13,223 bases of DNA from an uncultured bacterium (GCA_905215405.1 CAJMQE010000096.1:1-13223), one strand, 5' to 3'. Positions 1-7,558 are shown, counted from the first letter of the stretch. Numbers and translations: made by a program. The notes: generated by a model from the sequence alone, not told the origin.

Positions 1-28
1 TCTCGAAAGTTATCCACAAGGAGCGAAA

Positions 29-91
29 ATGAATTATGAAATTACCTCAATTATTTACCTCCTACCCGATTTTGCAAAAAAAGTGGACTAA
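29..91 (+). CDS. possible 20-residue small ORF, or the tail of an upstream gene
   Basis: An ATG at 29 is preceded by AAGGAG at 18-23 with a 5-nt spacer, and the frame runs 20 codons to a TAA at 89-91. The peptide is MNYEITSIIYLLPDFAKKVD, with a hydrophobic middle and a charged end. The same frame stays open leftwards to the window edge (residues LESYPQGAK before the Met), so this may equally be the C-terminus of a gene that begins outside the window. I do not recognise it. It lies upstream of the candidate paaK1 promoter and is therefore probably not in that transcript. Whether it is translated cannot be judged from sequence alone. Confidence 0.25.
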   Translation: MNYEITSIIYLLPDFAKKVD

Positions 92-147
92 TCTGGAAAA
101 ATATTTAATATACTGTAGCACTTTAATGCAAGATTGTGTTAAAATTT

Positions 148-176
148 AAGACAAGGATTAGTCACTAATTTATAAT
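148..176 (+). promoter_or_regulatory. candidate sigma-A promoter of the paaK-ior operon
   Basis: A perfect -10 box TATAAT lies at 171-176, with AAGACA (4 of 6 to TTGACA) at 148-153 and a 17-bp spacer. The predicted start near 183 gives a leader of about 60 nt before the paaK1 ATG at 244, which has GAGGG just upstream. No other good promoter is visible before the gene. Confidence 0.5.
157..169. promoter_or_regulatory. candidate operator: 13-bp perfect palindrome
   Basis: ATTAGTCACTAAT is a perfect inverted repeat (6-bp arms around one central base) lying wholly between the candidate -35 and -10 boxes of the operon promoter. A protein bound there would be expected to block RNA polymerase. No regulator gene is in the window, so the factor is unknown. 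AT-rich short palindromes occur by chance; the position is what makes it interesting. Confidence 0.35.
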
Positions 177-243
177 CTAACCCTGCTACATACGACAAAA
201 TATGGTAAAATTAGCCAAATATAGCAGAGAGTGAGGGAAAAAT

Positions 244-1545
244 ATGATTTGGGCACAGGAAGAAACAATGTCCAGGCTTGAAATTGAAGCGATTCAGCTG
301 CAACGGTTGCAGAAAACGATTCACAGAATATATGAAAGAGTGCCTGCATACCGGAAGAAAATGGAGGATGCAGACGTCAAGCCAGAGGATATAAGGACAT
401 TAAAAGATCTGTCCAAGCTTCCGTTTGTTACGAAGCAAGATATGAGGGATCAGTATCCGTTTGGATTATTTGCGGTGGATAAAGAGCAGCTGATCCGCAT
501 TCATGCATCGAGTGGAACGACAGGAAAACCGACTGTCGTGGGCTATACAAAAAATGATCTTAAAGTCTGGACAGAATGTGTATCAAGAATTGCAGCACAG
601 GGAGGAGCAACAGCACAGGACACAGCACAGATCTGTTTTGGTTATGGGATGTTCACCGGGGCCCTCGGCCTGCATTATGGTCTGGAAAATATAGGAGCGG
701 CAATTATCCCTTCTTCAACCGGTAATACGGAAAAACAGGTCATGTATATGAAGGATTTTAAGACGACACTGTTGGTCGCTACACCATCCTATGCACTGAG
801 AATTGCAGAAGTGGCAAAGTCCATGGGAATCGATCCGAAGAAAGATCTCTGTGTGAAGACGGGACTTTTTGGAAGTGAGCTGCTGACAGATGCCATGCGT
901 GCAGAATTACATAAAATGTGGGGAGATGAAATTCTGATCACTTCAAATTATGGTATGAGTGAACTGATGGGACCAGGGGTCTCTGGAGAGTGCAAATATA
1001 TGTGTGGTATGCATGTGAATGAAGATTATTTTATCCCTGAGATTATAGATCCACAGACGATGGAAGTACTGCCACCAGGGCAGATCGGAGAACTGGTCGT
1101 TACTTGTATCGGAAAAGAGGCACTGCCACTGATTCGTTATCGGACAAGGGACATTGCGAGCCTGACATACGAGAAATGTAAGTGTGGCAGAACAACCTGC
1201 AGAATGCAGAATCTGGGAGGCAGGACGGATGACATGCTAAAGATTCGCGGAGTCAATGTATTTCCAAGTGAAATCGAAGAAGTTCTGCTGGGCGTGGAAG
1301 AAATTGGCCCACATTATGAGATGATCGTAACCAGACAGGATCATTCGGACAGACTGATGATCCGGGTCGAATTATTAAAAGCAACAGATTCCTATCGGGA
1401 ACTGGAGCAGATTCAAAAGAAAATAGAAGCACGACTGAAGGTGGTACTGGGGATTACGGCAGGTGTCAGTCTGGAGTCACCTAACACACTACAGCGTTTC
1501 GAGGGAAAAGCAAAAAGAGTAAAAGATTTAAGAAAGGAAGTATGA
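244..1545 (+). CDS. paaK: phenylacetate-CoA ligase family protein, first copy (PaaK1)
   Basis: Cytoplasmic AMP-forming arylacetate-CoA ligase of 433 residues, the usual PaaK size. Seen in the sequence: phosphate-binding loop SSGTTGKP (about 89-96), YGMSE (236-240), the adenylate-binding YRTRD (299-303), the hinge region GRTDDMLKIRGVNVFP (326-341) and the C-terminal GKAKRV with the expected catalytic lysine (about 421-426). The family converts an aryl acetate, CoA and ATP to the CoA thioester, AMP and PPi. Next to iorAB the likely substrates are phenylacetate, hydroxyphenylacetate or indoleacetate, in either direction. The start at 244 is supported by GAGGG about 6 nt upstream and a length matching the second copy. 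It is the first gene of the operon; iorA begins 3 nt after its stop. Where the second copy has the family-typical GAEPWT, this one reads GSELLT (about 210-215), suggesting a different acyl pocket. Family is certain; substrate and direction are inferred. Confidence 0.92.
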   Translation: MIWAQEETMSRLEIEAIQLQRLQKTIHRIYERVPAYRKKMEDADVKPEDIRTLKDLSKLPFVTKQDMRDQYPFGLFAVDKEQLIRIHASSGTTGKPTVVGYTKNDLKVWTECVSRIAAQGGATAQDTAQICFGYGMFTGALGLHYGLENIGAAIIPSSTGNTEKQVMYMKDFKTTLLVATPSYALRIAEVAKSMGIDPKKDLCVKTGLFGSELLTDAMRAELHKMWGDEILITSNYGMSELMGPGVSGECKYMCGMHVNEDYFIPEIIDPQTMEVLPPGQIGELVVTCIGKEALPLIRYRTRDIASLTYEKCKCGRTTCRMQNLGGRTDDMLKIRGVNVFPSEIEEVLLGVEEIGPHYEMIVTRQDHSDRLMIRVELLKATDSYRELEQIQKKIEARLKVVLGITAGVSLESPNTLQRFEGKAKRVKDLRKEV

Positions 1546-1548
1546 GAA

Positions 1549-3291
1549 GTGGCAGAAAAGAAGATCATGTTGGGAAATGAAGCAATCGCGCGAGGCGCGT
1601 ATGAAGCAGGGGTAAAAGTATCTGCAGCTTATCCTGGTACACCTAGTACGGAAATTAGCGAGAATCTGGTACAGTATCGGGATTGTCTGTATGCAGAATG
1701 GTCACCTAATGAAAAAGTTGCAACAGAGGTGGCAATCGGAGCCAGTATGAGTGGAGTCAGATCTCTGGTTTCTATGAAACATGTAGGAGTCAATGTTGCC
1801 AGTGATCCGTTATATACGGCGTCCTATATCGGTGTCAATGGAGGAATGGTCCTTGTTGCAGCGGATGATCCTGGACTTTACAGTTCCCAGAATGAGCAGG
1901 ATACCAGATGCGTGGCCAGAGCAGCCCAGGTACCAGTACTTGAGCCATCTGACAGTCAGGAAGCAAAAGATTTTACGAAGTATGCATATGAACTCAGCGA
2001 AAAATATGACACACCTGTTATTGTCAGAACAACGACCAGACTTTCCCATTCACAAGGAATGGTTACGCTGGATGAACGAACAGAAATACCGGATAAGCCG
2101 TATAATAGAAATCCTGCGAAAAATGTAATGATGCCTGGAAACGCAAAGGGACGGCACGTTCATGTTGAACAGCGTATGAAACAGATGGCACAGGATGGTT
2201 CCGCTTTTCCTGTTAATAGAGCAGAATACAGGAACACAAAGATTGGCTTTATTACGAGTGGTATTCCCTATCAGTATGTCAGAGAAGCCTGTCCGGATGC
2301 TTCTGTTCTAAAGCTTGGTCTGGTTCATCCTTTACCAGAAAAAATGATACGTGAGTTTGCGCAAAATGTAGATACCCTTTACATATTTGAAGAACTGGAA
2401 CCAGTGATCGAGGAGCAGGTAAAGGCCTGGGGAATCGCCTGTACTGGAAAGGAAATATTTACAAGACAGGGTGAATATAGCGCCAATTTGATCAGGAGCG
2501 CTGTCTTAAAACAGGATCTTGGTCTGGCAGAATGTAATCAGGTACCGGCCAGACCGCCGATTCTTTGTCCTGGATGTCCGCACAGGAGTGTATTTACAGT
2601 ACTGTCCAGACTGCATCTGCATGCAGCAGGAGATATCGGCTGCTATACACTGGGTGCAGTTCCACCGTTAAATGTTATTGATACGACAATCTGTATGGGT
2701 GCCAGTATATCCTCCCTTCATGGAATGGAGAAGGCAAGAGGAAGAAAATATATCAAGGACTGGGTCGCAGTTATCGGGGATTCTACATTTCTGCACACAG
2801 GCGTGAATTCGCTGATGAACATGGTCTATAACAAGGGGACTGGAACGGTCGTTATTGTAGATAATTCAACGACTGGTATGACTGGCCATCAGGATCATGC
2901 GGCAACGGGAAGAACACTGCAGAAAGATCCAACGTATGCAATTGATCTGTACGATCTTTGCAAAGCAATTGGTGTTTCCCATGTCTATGAAATCAATGCA
3001 TTTGACATAAAAGAGCTGAAGAACAGAATAAAAGAAGAAGTTGAGCGGGACGAGGTCTCGGTTATTATCGCAAAGGCAAGATGCGTGCTATTGAAAGGAA
3101 ATGTATTTCCTGACCGCTGTGTGCCGATTCCGGAAAAGTGCAGGAAATGTGGTGCCTGTTTGAAACCGGGCTGCCCGGCGCTGACCAGAAATGAGGACGG
3201 AACGATTACCATAGACAGAACCATGTGCAATGGCTGTGGACTTTGTAAAGCACTTTGCAGGTTTGGTGCAATTGAGACAAAAAGAAAGTAG
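1549..3291 (+). CDS. iorA: indolepyruvate ferredoxin oxidoreductase, alpha subunit
   Basis: Large subunit (580 residues, normal for the family) of the two-subunit, thiamine diphosphate-dependent enzyme that oxidatively decarboxylates aryl pyruvates, made by transamination of Trp, Phe and Tyr, to aryl acetyl-CoA and reduces ferredoxin. Domains in order: N-terminal pyrimidine-binding half starting at GNEAIARGAYEAG (9-21) with AAYPGTPSTE (27-36); a central domain; CPGCPHR (340-346) and GDIGCYTLG (361-369) of the diphosphate-binding half; the ThDP/Mg motif GDSTF...N (410-420) with VDNSTTGMTGHQ; and a C-terminal two-cluster ferredoxin domain with C531/C534/C537/C542 and C560/C563/C566/C570. The start is a GTG at 1549 with AAAGGAAG about 8 nt upstream, 3 nt after paaK1. 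iorB follows after 9 nt. It is intact with all cluster cysteines present. Real substrate preference among the aryl pyruvates cannot be read from the sequence. Confidence 0.95.
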   Translation: MAEKKIMLGNEAIARGAYEAGVKVSAAYPGTPSTEISENLVQYRDCLYAEWSPNEKVATEVAIGASMSGVRSLVSMKHVGVNVASDPLYTASYIGVNGGMVLVAADDPGLYSSQNEQDTRCVARAAQVPVLEPSDSQEAKDFTKYAYELSEKYDTPVIVRTTTRLSHSQGMVTLDERTEIPDKPYNRNPAKNVMMPGNAKGRHVHVEQRMKQMAQDGSAFPVNRAEYRNTKIGFITSGIPYQYVREACPDASVLKLGLVHPLPEKMIREFAQNVDTLYIFEELEPVIEEQVKAWGIACTGKEIFTRQGEYSANLIRSAVLKQDLGLAECNQVPARPPILCPGCPHRSVFTVLSRLHLHAAGDIGCYTLGAVPPLNVIDTTICMGASISSLHGMEKARGRKYIKDWVAVIGDSTFLHTGVNSLMNMVYNKGTGTVVIVDNSTTGMTGHQDHAATGRTLQKDPTYAIDLYDLCKAIGVSHVYEINAFDIKELKNRIKEEVERDEVSVIIAKARCVLLKGNVFPDRCVPIPEKCRKCGACLKPGCPALTRNEDGTITIDRTMCNGCGLCKALCRFGAIETKRK

Positions 3292-3300
3292 GGTGATGAG

Positions 3301-3876
3301 ATGATGGAAACGAAAAATATCATGATCGTTGGTGTTGGTGGCCAGGGTACACTTCTGACCAGCAGGATACTGGGTGGTATTGCAATAGAGGCTGGCCATG
3401 ATGTAAAATTGTCGGAAGTACATGGAATGGCTCAGCGTGGTGGCAGTGTCGTTACGTATGTCAGATTTGGAGAACAGGTGGCAGAACCAATCGTAGAGGA
3501 AGGGCAGGCAGATGTACTGATCGCGTTTGAAAGGCTGGAAGCCAGCAGATATGCACATTTTTTGAAGAGAGATGGTGCACTTGTACTCAATGACCAGAAA
3601 ATAGAGCCGATCACAGTCGTGACCGGGATGACAAAATATCCGGAAAATATTATCGAACAGTTGCAGCAGTCCTATCAGGTATTTGTTGTTGACGCGGCAA
3701 AAGAAGCCATTAAATTGGGCAATCCTAAAACATTTAATGTGATCGTTCTGGGCGTTGCAGCACAGCATATGGATTTTACCATGGATACATGGCTGAAGGT
3801 AATTGAAAAAACAGTTCCGCCAAAGACGGTGGAAATTAACAAAAAGGCATTTTTAGCAGGATATAACATGAGGTAG
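3301..3876 (+). CDS. iorB: indolepyruvate ferredoxin oxidoreductase, beta subunit
   Basis: Small gamma-domain subunit (191 residues, normal length) that pairs with IorA. Seen: the glycine-rich N-terminal motif IMIVGVGGQGTLLTSRILG (about 7-25), the family hallmark SEVHGMAQRGGSV (38-50), and a C-terminal VPPKTVEINKKAFLAGY segment near 170-188. This domain is shared with the 2-oxoacid:acceptor oxidoreductase superfamily, and the immediate iorA neighbour fixes the assignment. Two ATGs in tandem (3301 and 3304) follow a GGGTGATGAG ribosome site overlapping the iorA stop, so either could be used. The iorA-iorB spacing of 9 nt suggests translational coupling. A second paaK follows after 20 nt. Confidence 0.94.
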   Translation: MMETKNIMIVGVGGQGTLLTSRILGGIAIEAGHDVKLSEVHGMAQRGGSVVTYVRFGEQVAEPIVEEGQADVLIAFERLEASRYAHFLKRDGALVLNDQKIEPITVVTGMTKYPENIIEQLQQSYQVFVVDAAKEAIKLGNPKTFNVIVLGVAAQHMDFTMDTWLKVIEKTVPPKTVEINKKAFLAGYNMR

Positions 3877-3896
3877 ACAGAAAGGACACAGAATAG

Positions 3897-5195
3897 ATGA
3901 TATGGAATGAAGCAAAAGAGTGTATGAGCAGGGATGAACTTGAGAATCTGCAGAGCCAGCGCCTGGTAAAAGTGGTTGACAGAGTCTATCACAATGTAGA
4001 ATACTATCGCAGAAAAATGCAGAAGATAGGACTTGAACCAGGAGATATTAAGGGGATTGAAGATATTACAAAGTTACCTTACACAACAAAAGATGATCTT
4101 CGTGAAACGTATCCATTTGGTCTTTTTGCGGTACCTCTTTCCGAAATTGTAAGAACCCATGCGTCCAGTGGAACAACAGGAAAGGCAACCGTCGTCGGAT
4201 ATACCAGAAGAGATATTGAGATCTGGAAGGAATGCGTTGCACGGGCAATGGCTACGGCAGGAATCACAAGGGACGACAGAATACAGATCGCCTATGGATA
4301 TGGCTTGTTCACGGGAGGACTGGGCGCACATTATGGCGCAGAAAATCTTGGCGCTATGGTCGTACCAATGTCAACAGGTAATACGAAAAAGCTTGTAACG
4401 ATCATGAAGGATTTTCAGGTGACTGCAATTGCATGTACGCCATCCTATCTTCTTCATATTGCGGAAGTGATAGAAGAACAGGGCTGTCAGGATCAGATCG
4501 CTTTAAAGACGGCGGTATGTGGTGCAGAACCATGGACAGAAAATATGAGAAAACAGATTGAAGAAAAGTTACATATCCATGCACACGATATATATGGGTT
4601 ATCAGAAGTCATGGGACCCGGAGTAGCCTGTGACTGTCAGTATCACAGTGGCCTGCATGTGTATGAGGATCATTTTATGCCGGAAATTATAAGTCCTGAG
4701 ACTTTGAAGCCGGTAAAGGCTTGTCAGCTTGGAGAACTGGTATTTACAACATTGACAAAAGAAGGATTACCATTGATCCGCTACAGAACGAAAGATCTGA
4801 CGAGCATCAGTTACGAGAAGTGTGCGTGTGGCAGAACGCTTGCAAGAATTCAGAAGTTCAAAGGCAGATCTGATGATATGCTGATTATTCGTGGAGTTAA
4901 TGTATTTCCAAGTCAGGTCGAAGCAGCACTATTGGAGTTAAATGGAACAACACCACACTATCTGATGATCGTAGACAGAAAAGGAAATCTAGATACACTG
5001 GAAATTCAGGTAGAAGTCGAAGAAAGATTCTTCTCGGATGAGATCAGGGAACTTGAAAACCTGACGGCCAGAATCGAACATGCAATTAAATCGGCAATTG
5101 GGCTTGCCGCCAGAATTAAACTAGTAGAACCGAAATCAATTGAGCGAAGCACTGGAAAAGCAGTACGTGTAATAGACAGACGGAAACTGGATTAG
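3897..5195 (+). CDS. paaK: phenylacetate-CoA ligase, second copy (PaaK2)
   Basis: Second arylacetate-CoA ligase (432 residues), about half identical to PaaK1 by eye and collinear along its full length. Motifs: SSGTTGKA (90-97), GAEPWT (209-214), YGLSE (233-237), YRTKD (296-300), GRSDDMLIIRGVNVFP (323-338) and STGKAVRV (418-425) with the expected catalytic lysine. The GAEPWT stretch matches ordinary PaaK better than the first copy does. ATG at 3897 follows AAAGGA by about 10 nt. The pair flanks iorAB, so both are expected to act on IorAB's CoA thioesters, perhaps with different side chains (phenyl versus indolyl or hydroxyphenyl). The divergence argues for an old duplication rather than a recent one; both are intact, so both are likely under selection. 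Confidence 0.92.
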   Translation: MIWNEAKECMSRDELENLQSQRLVKVVDRVYHNVEYYRRKMQKIGLEPGDIKGIEDITKLPYTTKDDLRETYPFGLFAVPLSEIVRTHASSGTTGKATVVGYTRRDIEIWKECVARAMATAGITRDDRIQIAYGYGLFTGGLGAHYGAENLGAMVVPMSTGNTKKLVTIMKDFQVTAIACTPSYLLHIAEVIEEQGCQDQIALKTAVCGAEPWTENMRKQIEEKLHIHAHDIYGLSEVMGPGVACDCQYHSGLHVYEDHFMPEIISPETLKPVKACQLGELVFTTLTKEGLPLIRYRTKDLTSISYEKCACGRTLARIQKFKGRSDDMLIIRGVNVFPSQVEAALLELNGTTPHYLMIVDRKGNLDTLEIQVEVEERFFSDEIRELENLTARIEHAIKSAIGLAARIKLVEPKSIERSTGKAVRVIDRRKLD

Positions 5196-5237
5196 CAAAC
5201 GGGGCAGTTTTCAGGTGAAATAAAGGAGGGCCTTATA

Positions 5238-5672
5238 TTGTATATTAAGCAATTATCAGTATTTATAGAAAATAGACAGGGACGGCTGGAGGAAGTGCTT
5301 GAAATTCTAAAGAAGAACAATGTCAATATTATTTCTCTGAGTCTTGCGGACACAGCGGATTACGGTCTGCTCCGAATGATCGTCTCAGATCCAGAATCAG
5401 GCCGTGAGGCATTGACAAATGAAGGATTTTCTGCGATGCTAACACAGGTAATAGCATTAAAGTTAAGTCACAGGGTAGGAAAACTCCAGGAACTGCTGGC
5501 AGCAATCTGTCGGGCTGCGATCAATGTTGAGTATATGTATGCACTTTCCACAGGCAGGGATGATGCATCCATTGTGTTAAAGACGTCCGACGTTGAAGAG
5601 GCATCCAGGTTGTTACTGGAATCAGGAGCGGAGCTGATTACCCTGTCAGAAATCTCAGAATGCGGGAATTAA
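5238..5672 (+). CDS. stand-alone tandem ACT-domain protein
   Basis: Small cytoplasmic protein (144 residues) made only of two ACT domains: about 5-67 (QLSVFIENRQGRLEEVLEIL, then NVNIISLSLADT) and about 70-137 (VIALKLSHRVGKLQELLAAI, then AINVEYMYALS). The pattern of a beta strand, an N/G-rich ligand loop and a helix repeats twice, and there is no enzyme or DNA-binding domain. ACT domains generally bind amino acids at dimer interfaces, so this is a plausible sensor or allosteric partner for the ligases or IorAB. From memory, similar ACT proteins sit beside paaK and ior genes in other anaerobes and archaea. The start is a TTG at 5238 with a very strong AAAGGAGGG (5222-5230). It lies 42 nt after paaK2 and 23 nt before glpK, with no terminator on either side. 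Confidence 0.85.
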   Translation: MYIKQLSVFIENRQGRLEEVLEILKKNNVNIISLSLADTADYGLLRMIVSDPESGREALTNEGFSAMLTQVIALKLSHRVGKLQELLAAICRAAINVEYMYALSTGRDDASIVLKTSDVEEASRLLLESGAELITLSEISECGN

Positions 5673-5695
5673 TGACGGATAGGAGATCGTAATAA

Positions 5696-7189
5696 ATGTT
5701 ACAGAACAACAAATTGTATATTATGGCACTGGATCAGGGAACGACCAGTTCACGATGCATCATTTTCGACAGAGATGGAAATGTGATCGCAAAAGCACAG
5801 AAGGAATTTAATCAGTATTTTCCAAAGAGTGGCTGGGTAGAACAGGACCCTAATGAAATCTGGTCCAGCCAGGCTGGCGTTATGATGGAGGCAACAGCAC
5901 AGGCAGGTCTGGATGCCAATAATATAGCAGCAATCGGTATCACAAATCAGCGTGAAACAACGATCGTATGGGATAAGAAAACAGGAGAACCAGTCTATAA
6001 TGCCATTGTATGGCAGTGCAGAAGAACAGCAGATATGGTCGATCAGCTCAAGGAAGAGGGATACGAGTCTGTGATTCGGGAAAAGACCGGGTTGATTCTG
6101 GATCCTTATTTTAGTGCGACTAAGATTGCTTGGATACTTGATCATGTGGAAGGTGCAAGAGAAAAGGCGGAAAACGGAGAACTGTTATTTGGTACCGTAG
6201 ATACCTGGCTGATGTATAAGTTGACCAATGGAAGTGTGTTTGCAACAGATTATACCAATGCATCCAGAACCATGTTGTTTAATATCCATACACTTGAGTG
6301 GGATCAGGAATTGCTCGCAAAATTCCGTATTCCAGCGCAGATGATGCCAGAGGTCTGTGACTCCAGCCATATATATGGTTATACGAAAGAAAGTATATTT
6401 GGAGGCAAAGTACCGATTGCGGGGGTCGCCGGAGATCAGCAGGCAGCATTGTTCGGACAGTGTTGCTTTAAACCTGGGCAGGCAAAGAATACGTATGGAA
6501 CCGGTTGCTTTCTTCTGATGAATACAGGTGAGCAGGCGGTTACATCGAATCATGGTCTGCTTACGACTATCGCTGTCGGCATTGGTGGTAAGGTTCAGTA
6601 CGCATTGGAAGGCAGTGTTTTTGTTGCCGGCGCAGCAATTAAATGGCTCAGGGATGATATGAAACTGATCGAAAGTGCAGCCGAGACAGATGAAATAGCA
6701 TCCAGCGTGGAAGACAGCAATGGAGTTTACGTGGTGCCTGCATTTACCGGTCTTGGGGCACCTTATTGGGATGCATATGCGCGTGGAGCAGTTTTTGGTC
6801 TTTCAAGAGGTACAAAGAAAGCACATTTTGTAAGGGCAGTCGTTGAATCACTGGCTTACCAGACACATGATGTGTTAAAAGCGATGGAAGAGGACAGTGG
6901 AATAGGACTTCTCTCTCTGAAAGTAGATGGTGGAGCAAGTGCAAATCAATTCCTGTTGCAGTTCCAGTCGGATATTCTTGATGCGGACATTGAAAAGCCG
7001 GTAGTCATTGAGACTACAGCGCTGGGAGCGGCCTATCTGGCAGGGCTTGCAGTTGCCTACTACAGCAGTAGAGAGGAAATTGCAAGAAACTGGCAGATGG
7101 ATCGGGTGTTCGGCCCTAAGATCACGGCTACGAAAAGAGAAGATCTTCTGGATGGTTGGAAGAGGGCTGTCAATCGCCTGTTATCCTGA
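5696..7189 (+). CDS. glpK: glycerol kinase
   Basis: FGGY-family kinase (497 residues, normal length) converting glycerol and ATP to sn-glycerol 3-phosphate in the cytoplasm. Seen: IMALDQGTTSSR (9-20) of the ATP-binding fold, GWVEQDP (46-52), NQRETT with VWDKKTG (84-97), IVWQCRRT (104-111), AGDQQAALFGQ (245-255) containing the expected catalytic Asp247, GTGCFLL, the FGGY signature region GLGAPYWDAYARG (352-364), and the ATP-site motif VDGGASAN (410-417). The start ATG at 5696 has AGGAGA about 9 nt upstream. No glpF or glpD is adjacent; instead the gene sits 23 nt behind the ACT gene at the end of the aromatic operon. The segment before AGDQQ (YGYTKESIFGGKVP, 227-240) is one residue shorter than my recollection of the HPr-regulated enterococcal enzyme and carries no His at the phosphorylated position. 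Glycerol specificity is strongly supported. Confidence 0.95.
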   Translation: MLQNNKLYIMALDQGTTSSRCIIFDRDGNVIAKAQKEFNQYFPKSGWVEQDPNEIWSSQAGVMMEATAQAGLDANNIAAIGITNQRETTIVWDKKTGEPVYNAIVWQCRRTADMVDQLKEEGYESVIREKTGLILDPYFSATKIAWILDHVEGAREKAENGELLFGTVDTWLMYKLTNGSVFATDYTNASRTMLFNIHTLEWDQELLAKFRIPAQMMPEVCDSSHIYGYTKESIFGGKVPIAGVAGDQQAALFGQCCFKPGQAKNTYGTGCFLLMNTGEQAVTSNHGLLTTIAVGIGGKVQYALEGSVFVAGAAIKWLRDDMKLIESAAETDEIASSVEDSNGVYVVPAFTGLGAPYWDAYARGAVFGLSRGTKKAHFVRAVVESLAYQTHDVLKAMEEDSGIGLLSLKVDGGASANQFLLQFQSDILDADIEKPVVIETTALGAAYLAGLAVAYYSSREEIARNWQMDRVFGPKITATKREDLLDGWKRAVNRLLS

Positions 7190-7327
7190 GTTTGAGCGGA
7201 TCTGTTGGTGATGAAAAAGTATGTTTCGCAAGGTCTGACCCAGGGATTTGAGCATACGCGTTGGCAGTAAGATGTGATTCGCAGATACGGGCAGACTGGC
7301 AATTTTGCACAGAAGAATGAAAAGAAG

Positions 7328-7371
7328 CACGGTATTATGGATGGAATTCCCATAGTGCCGTGTATTTTTTT
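7328..7371 (+). terminator. rho-independent terminator after glpK
   Basis: Arms at 7328-7340 and 7350-7362 form a 13-bp stem with no mismatch (two G-U wobbles), a 9-nt loop, and a run of seven T at 7365-7371. It ends the paaK-ior-glpK operon about 140 nt after the glpK stop. Confidence 0.88.
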
Positions 7372-7402
7372 ACTGAATCTGGAAAGAGTGCGGGATAAAA
7401 TC

Positions 7403-7431
7403 TTGACGAATCGTGTCACACATGCTAGTAT
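7403..7431 (+). promoter_or_regulatory. candidate promoter, upstream, for the amino acid importer
   Basis: TTGACG at 7403-7408, a 17-bp spacer, and TAGTAT at 7426-7431 preceded by an extended -10 TGC (7423-7425). It lies some 235 nt before the lipoprotein gene and directly after the glpK terminator. The overlapping TATAAT at 7429-7434 is 20 bp from the -35, so the TAGTAT register is preferred. Confidence 0.45.
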
Positions 7432-7508
7432 AATTTAGTAATTTAGGATTATTGTGTTTCCATTGCTTTAGTCTAGTAAACAAATAAATCACTAAAATCT
7501 CACGCTTG

Positions 7509-7538
7509 ATTTAGAAATAGATTGAAACTTTTCTAAAT
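7509..7538. repeat. 9-bp AT-rich inverted repeat in the leader
   Basis: ATTTAGAAA (7509-7517) and TTTCTAAAT (7530-7538) are exact reverse complements separated by 12 nt. It could be a weak RNA hairpin or a DNA-binding site. There is no G+C clamp and no T run, so it is not a terminator. Confidence 0.35.
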
Positions 7539-7558
7539 ATAGCAAAATTTAAAGAAAA

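Noticed and set aside
10..18. TTATCCACA, an exact DnaA-box sequence
   Set aside because: A single box with no cluster, no dnaA/dnaN genes and no unwinding element nearby is not evidence of an origin; a 9-mer can occur by chance.
7429..7434. TATAAT as the -10 for TTGACG at 7403-7408
   Set aside because: The spacer would be 20 bp; the overlapping TAGTAT with a TGC extension and 17-bp spacing is preferred.
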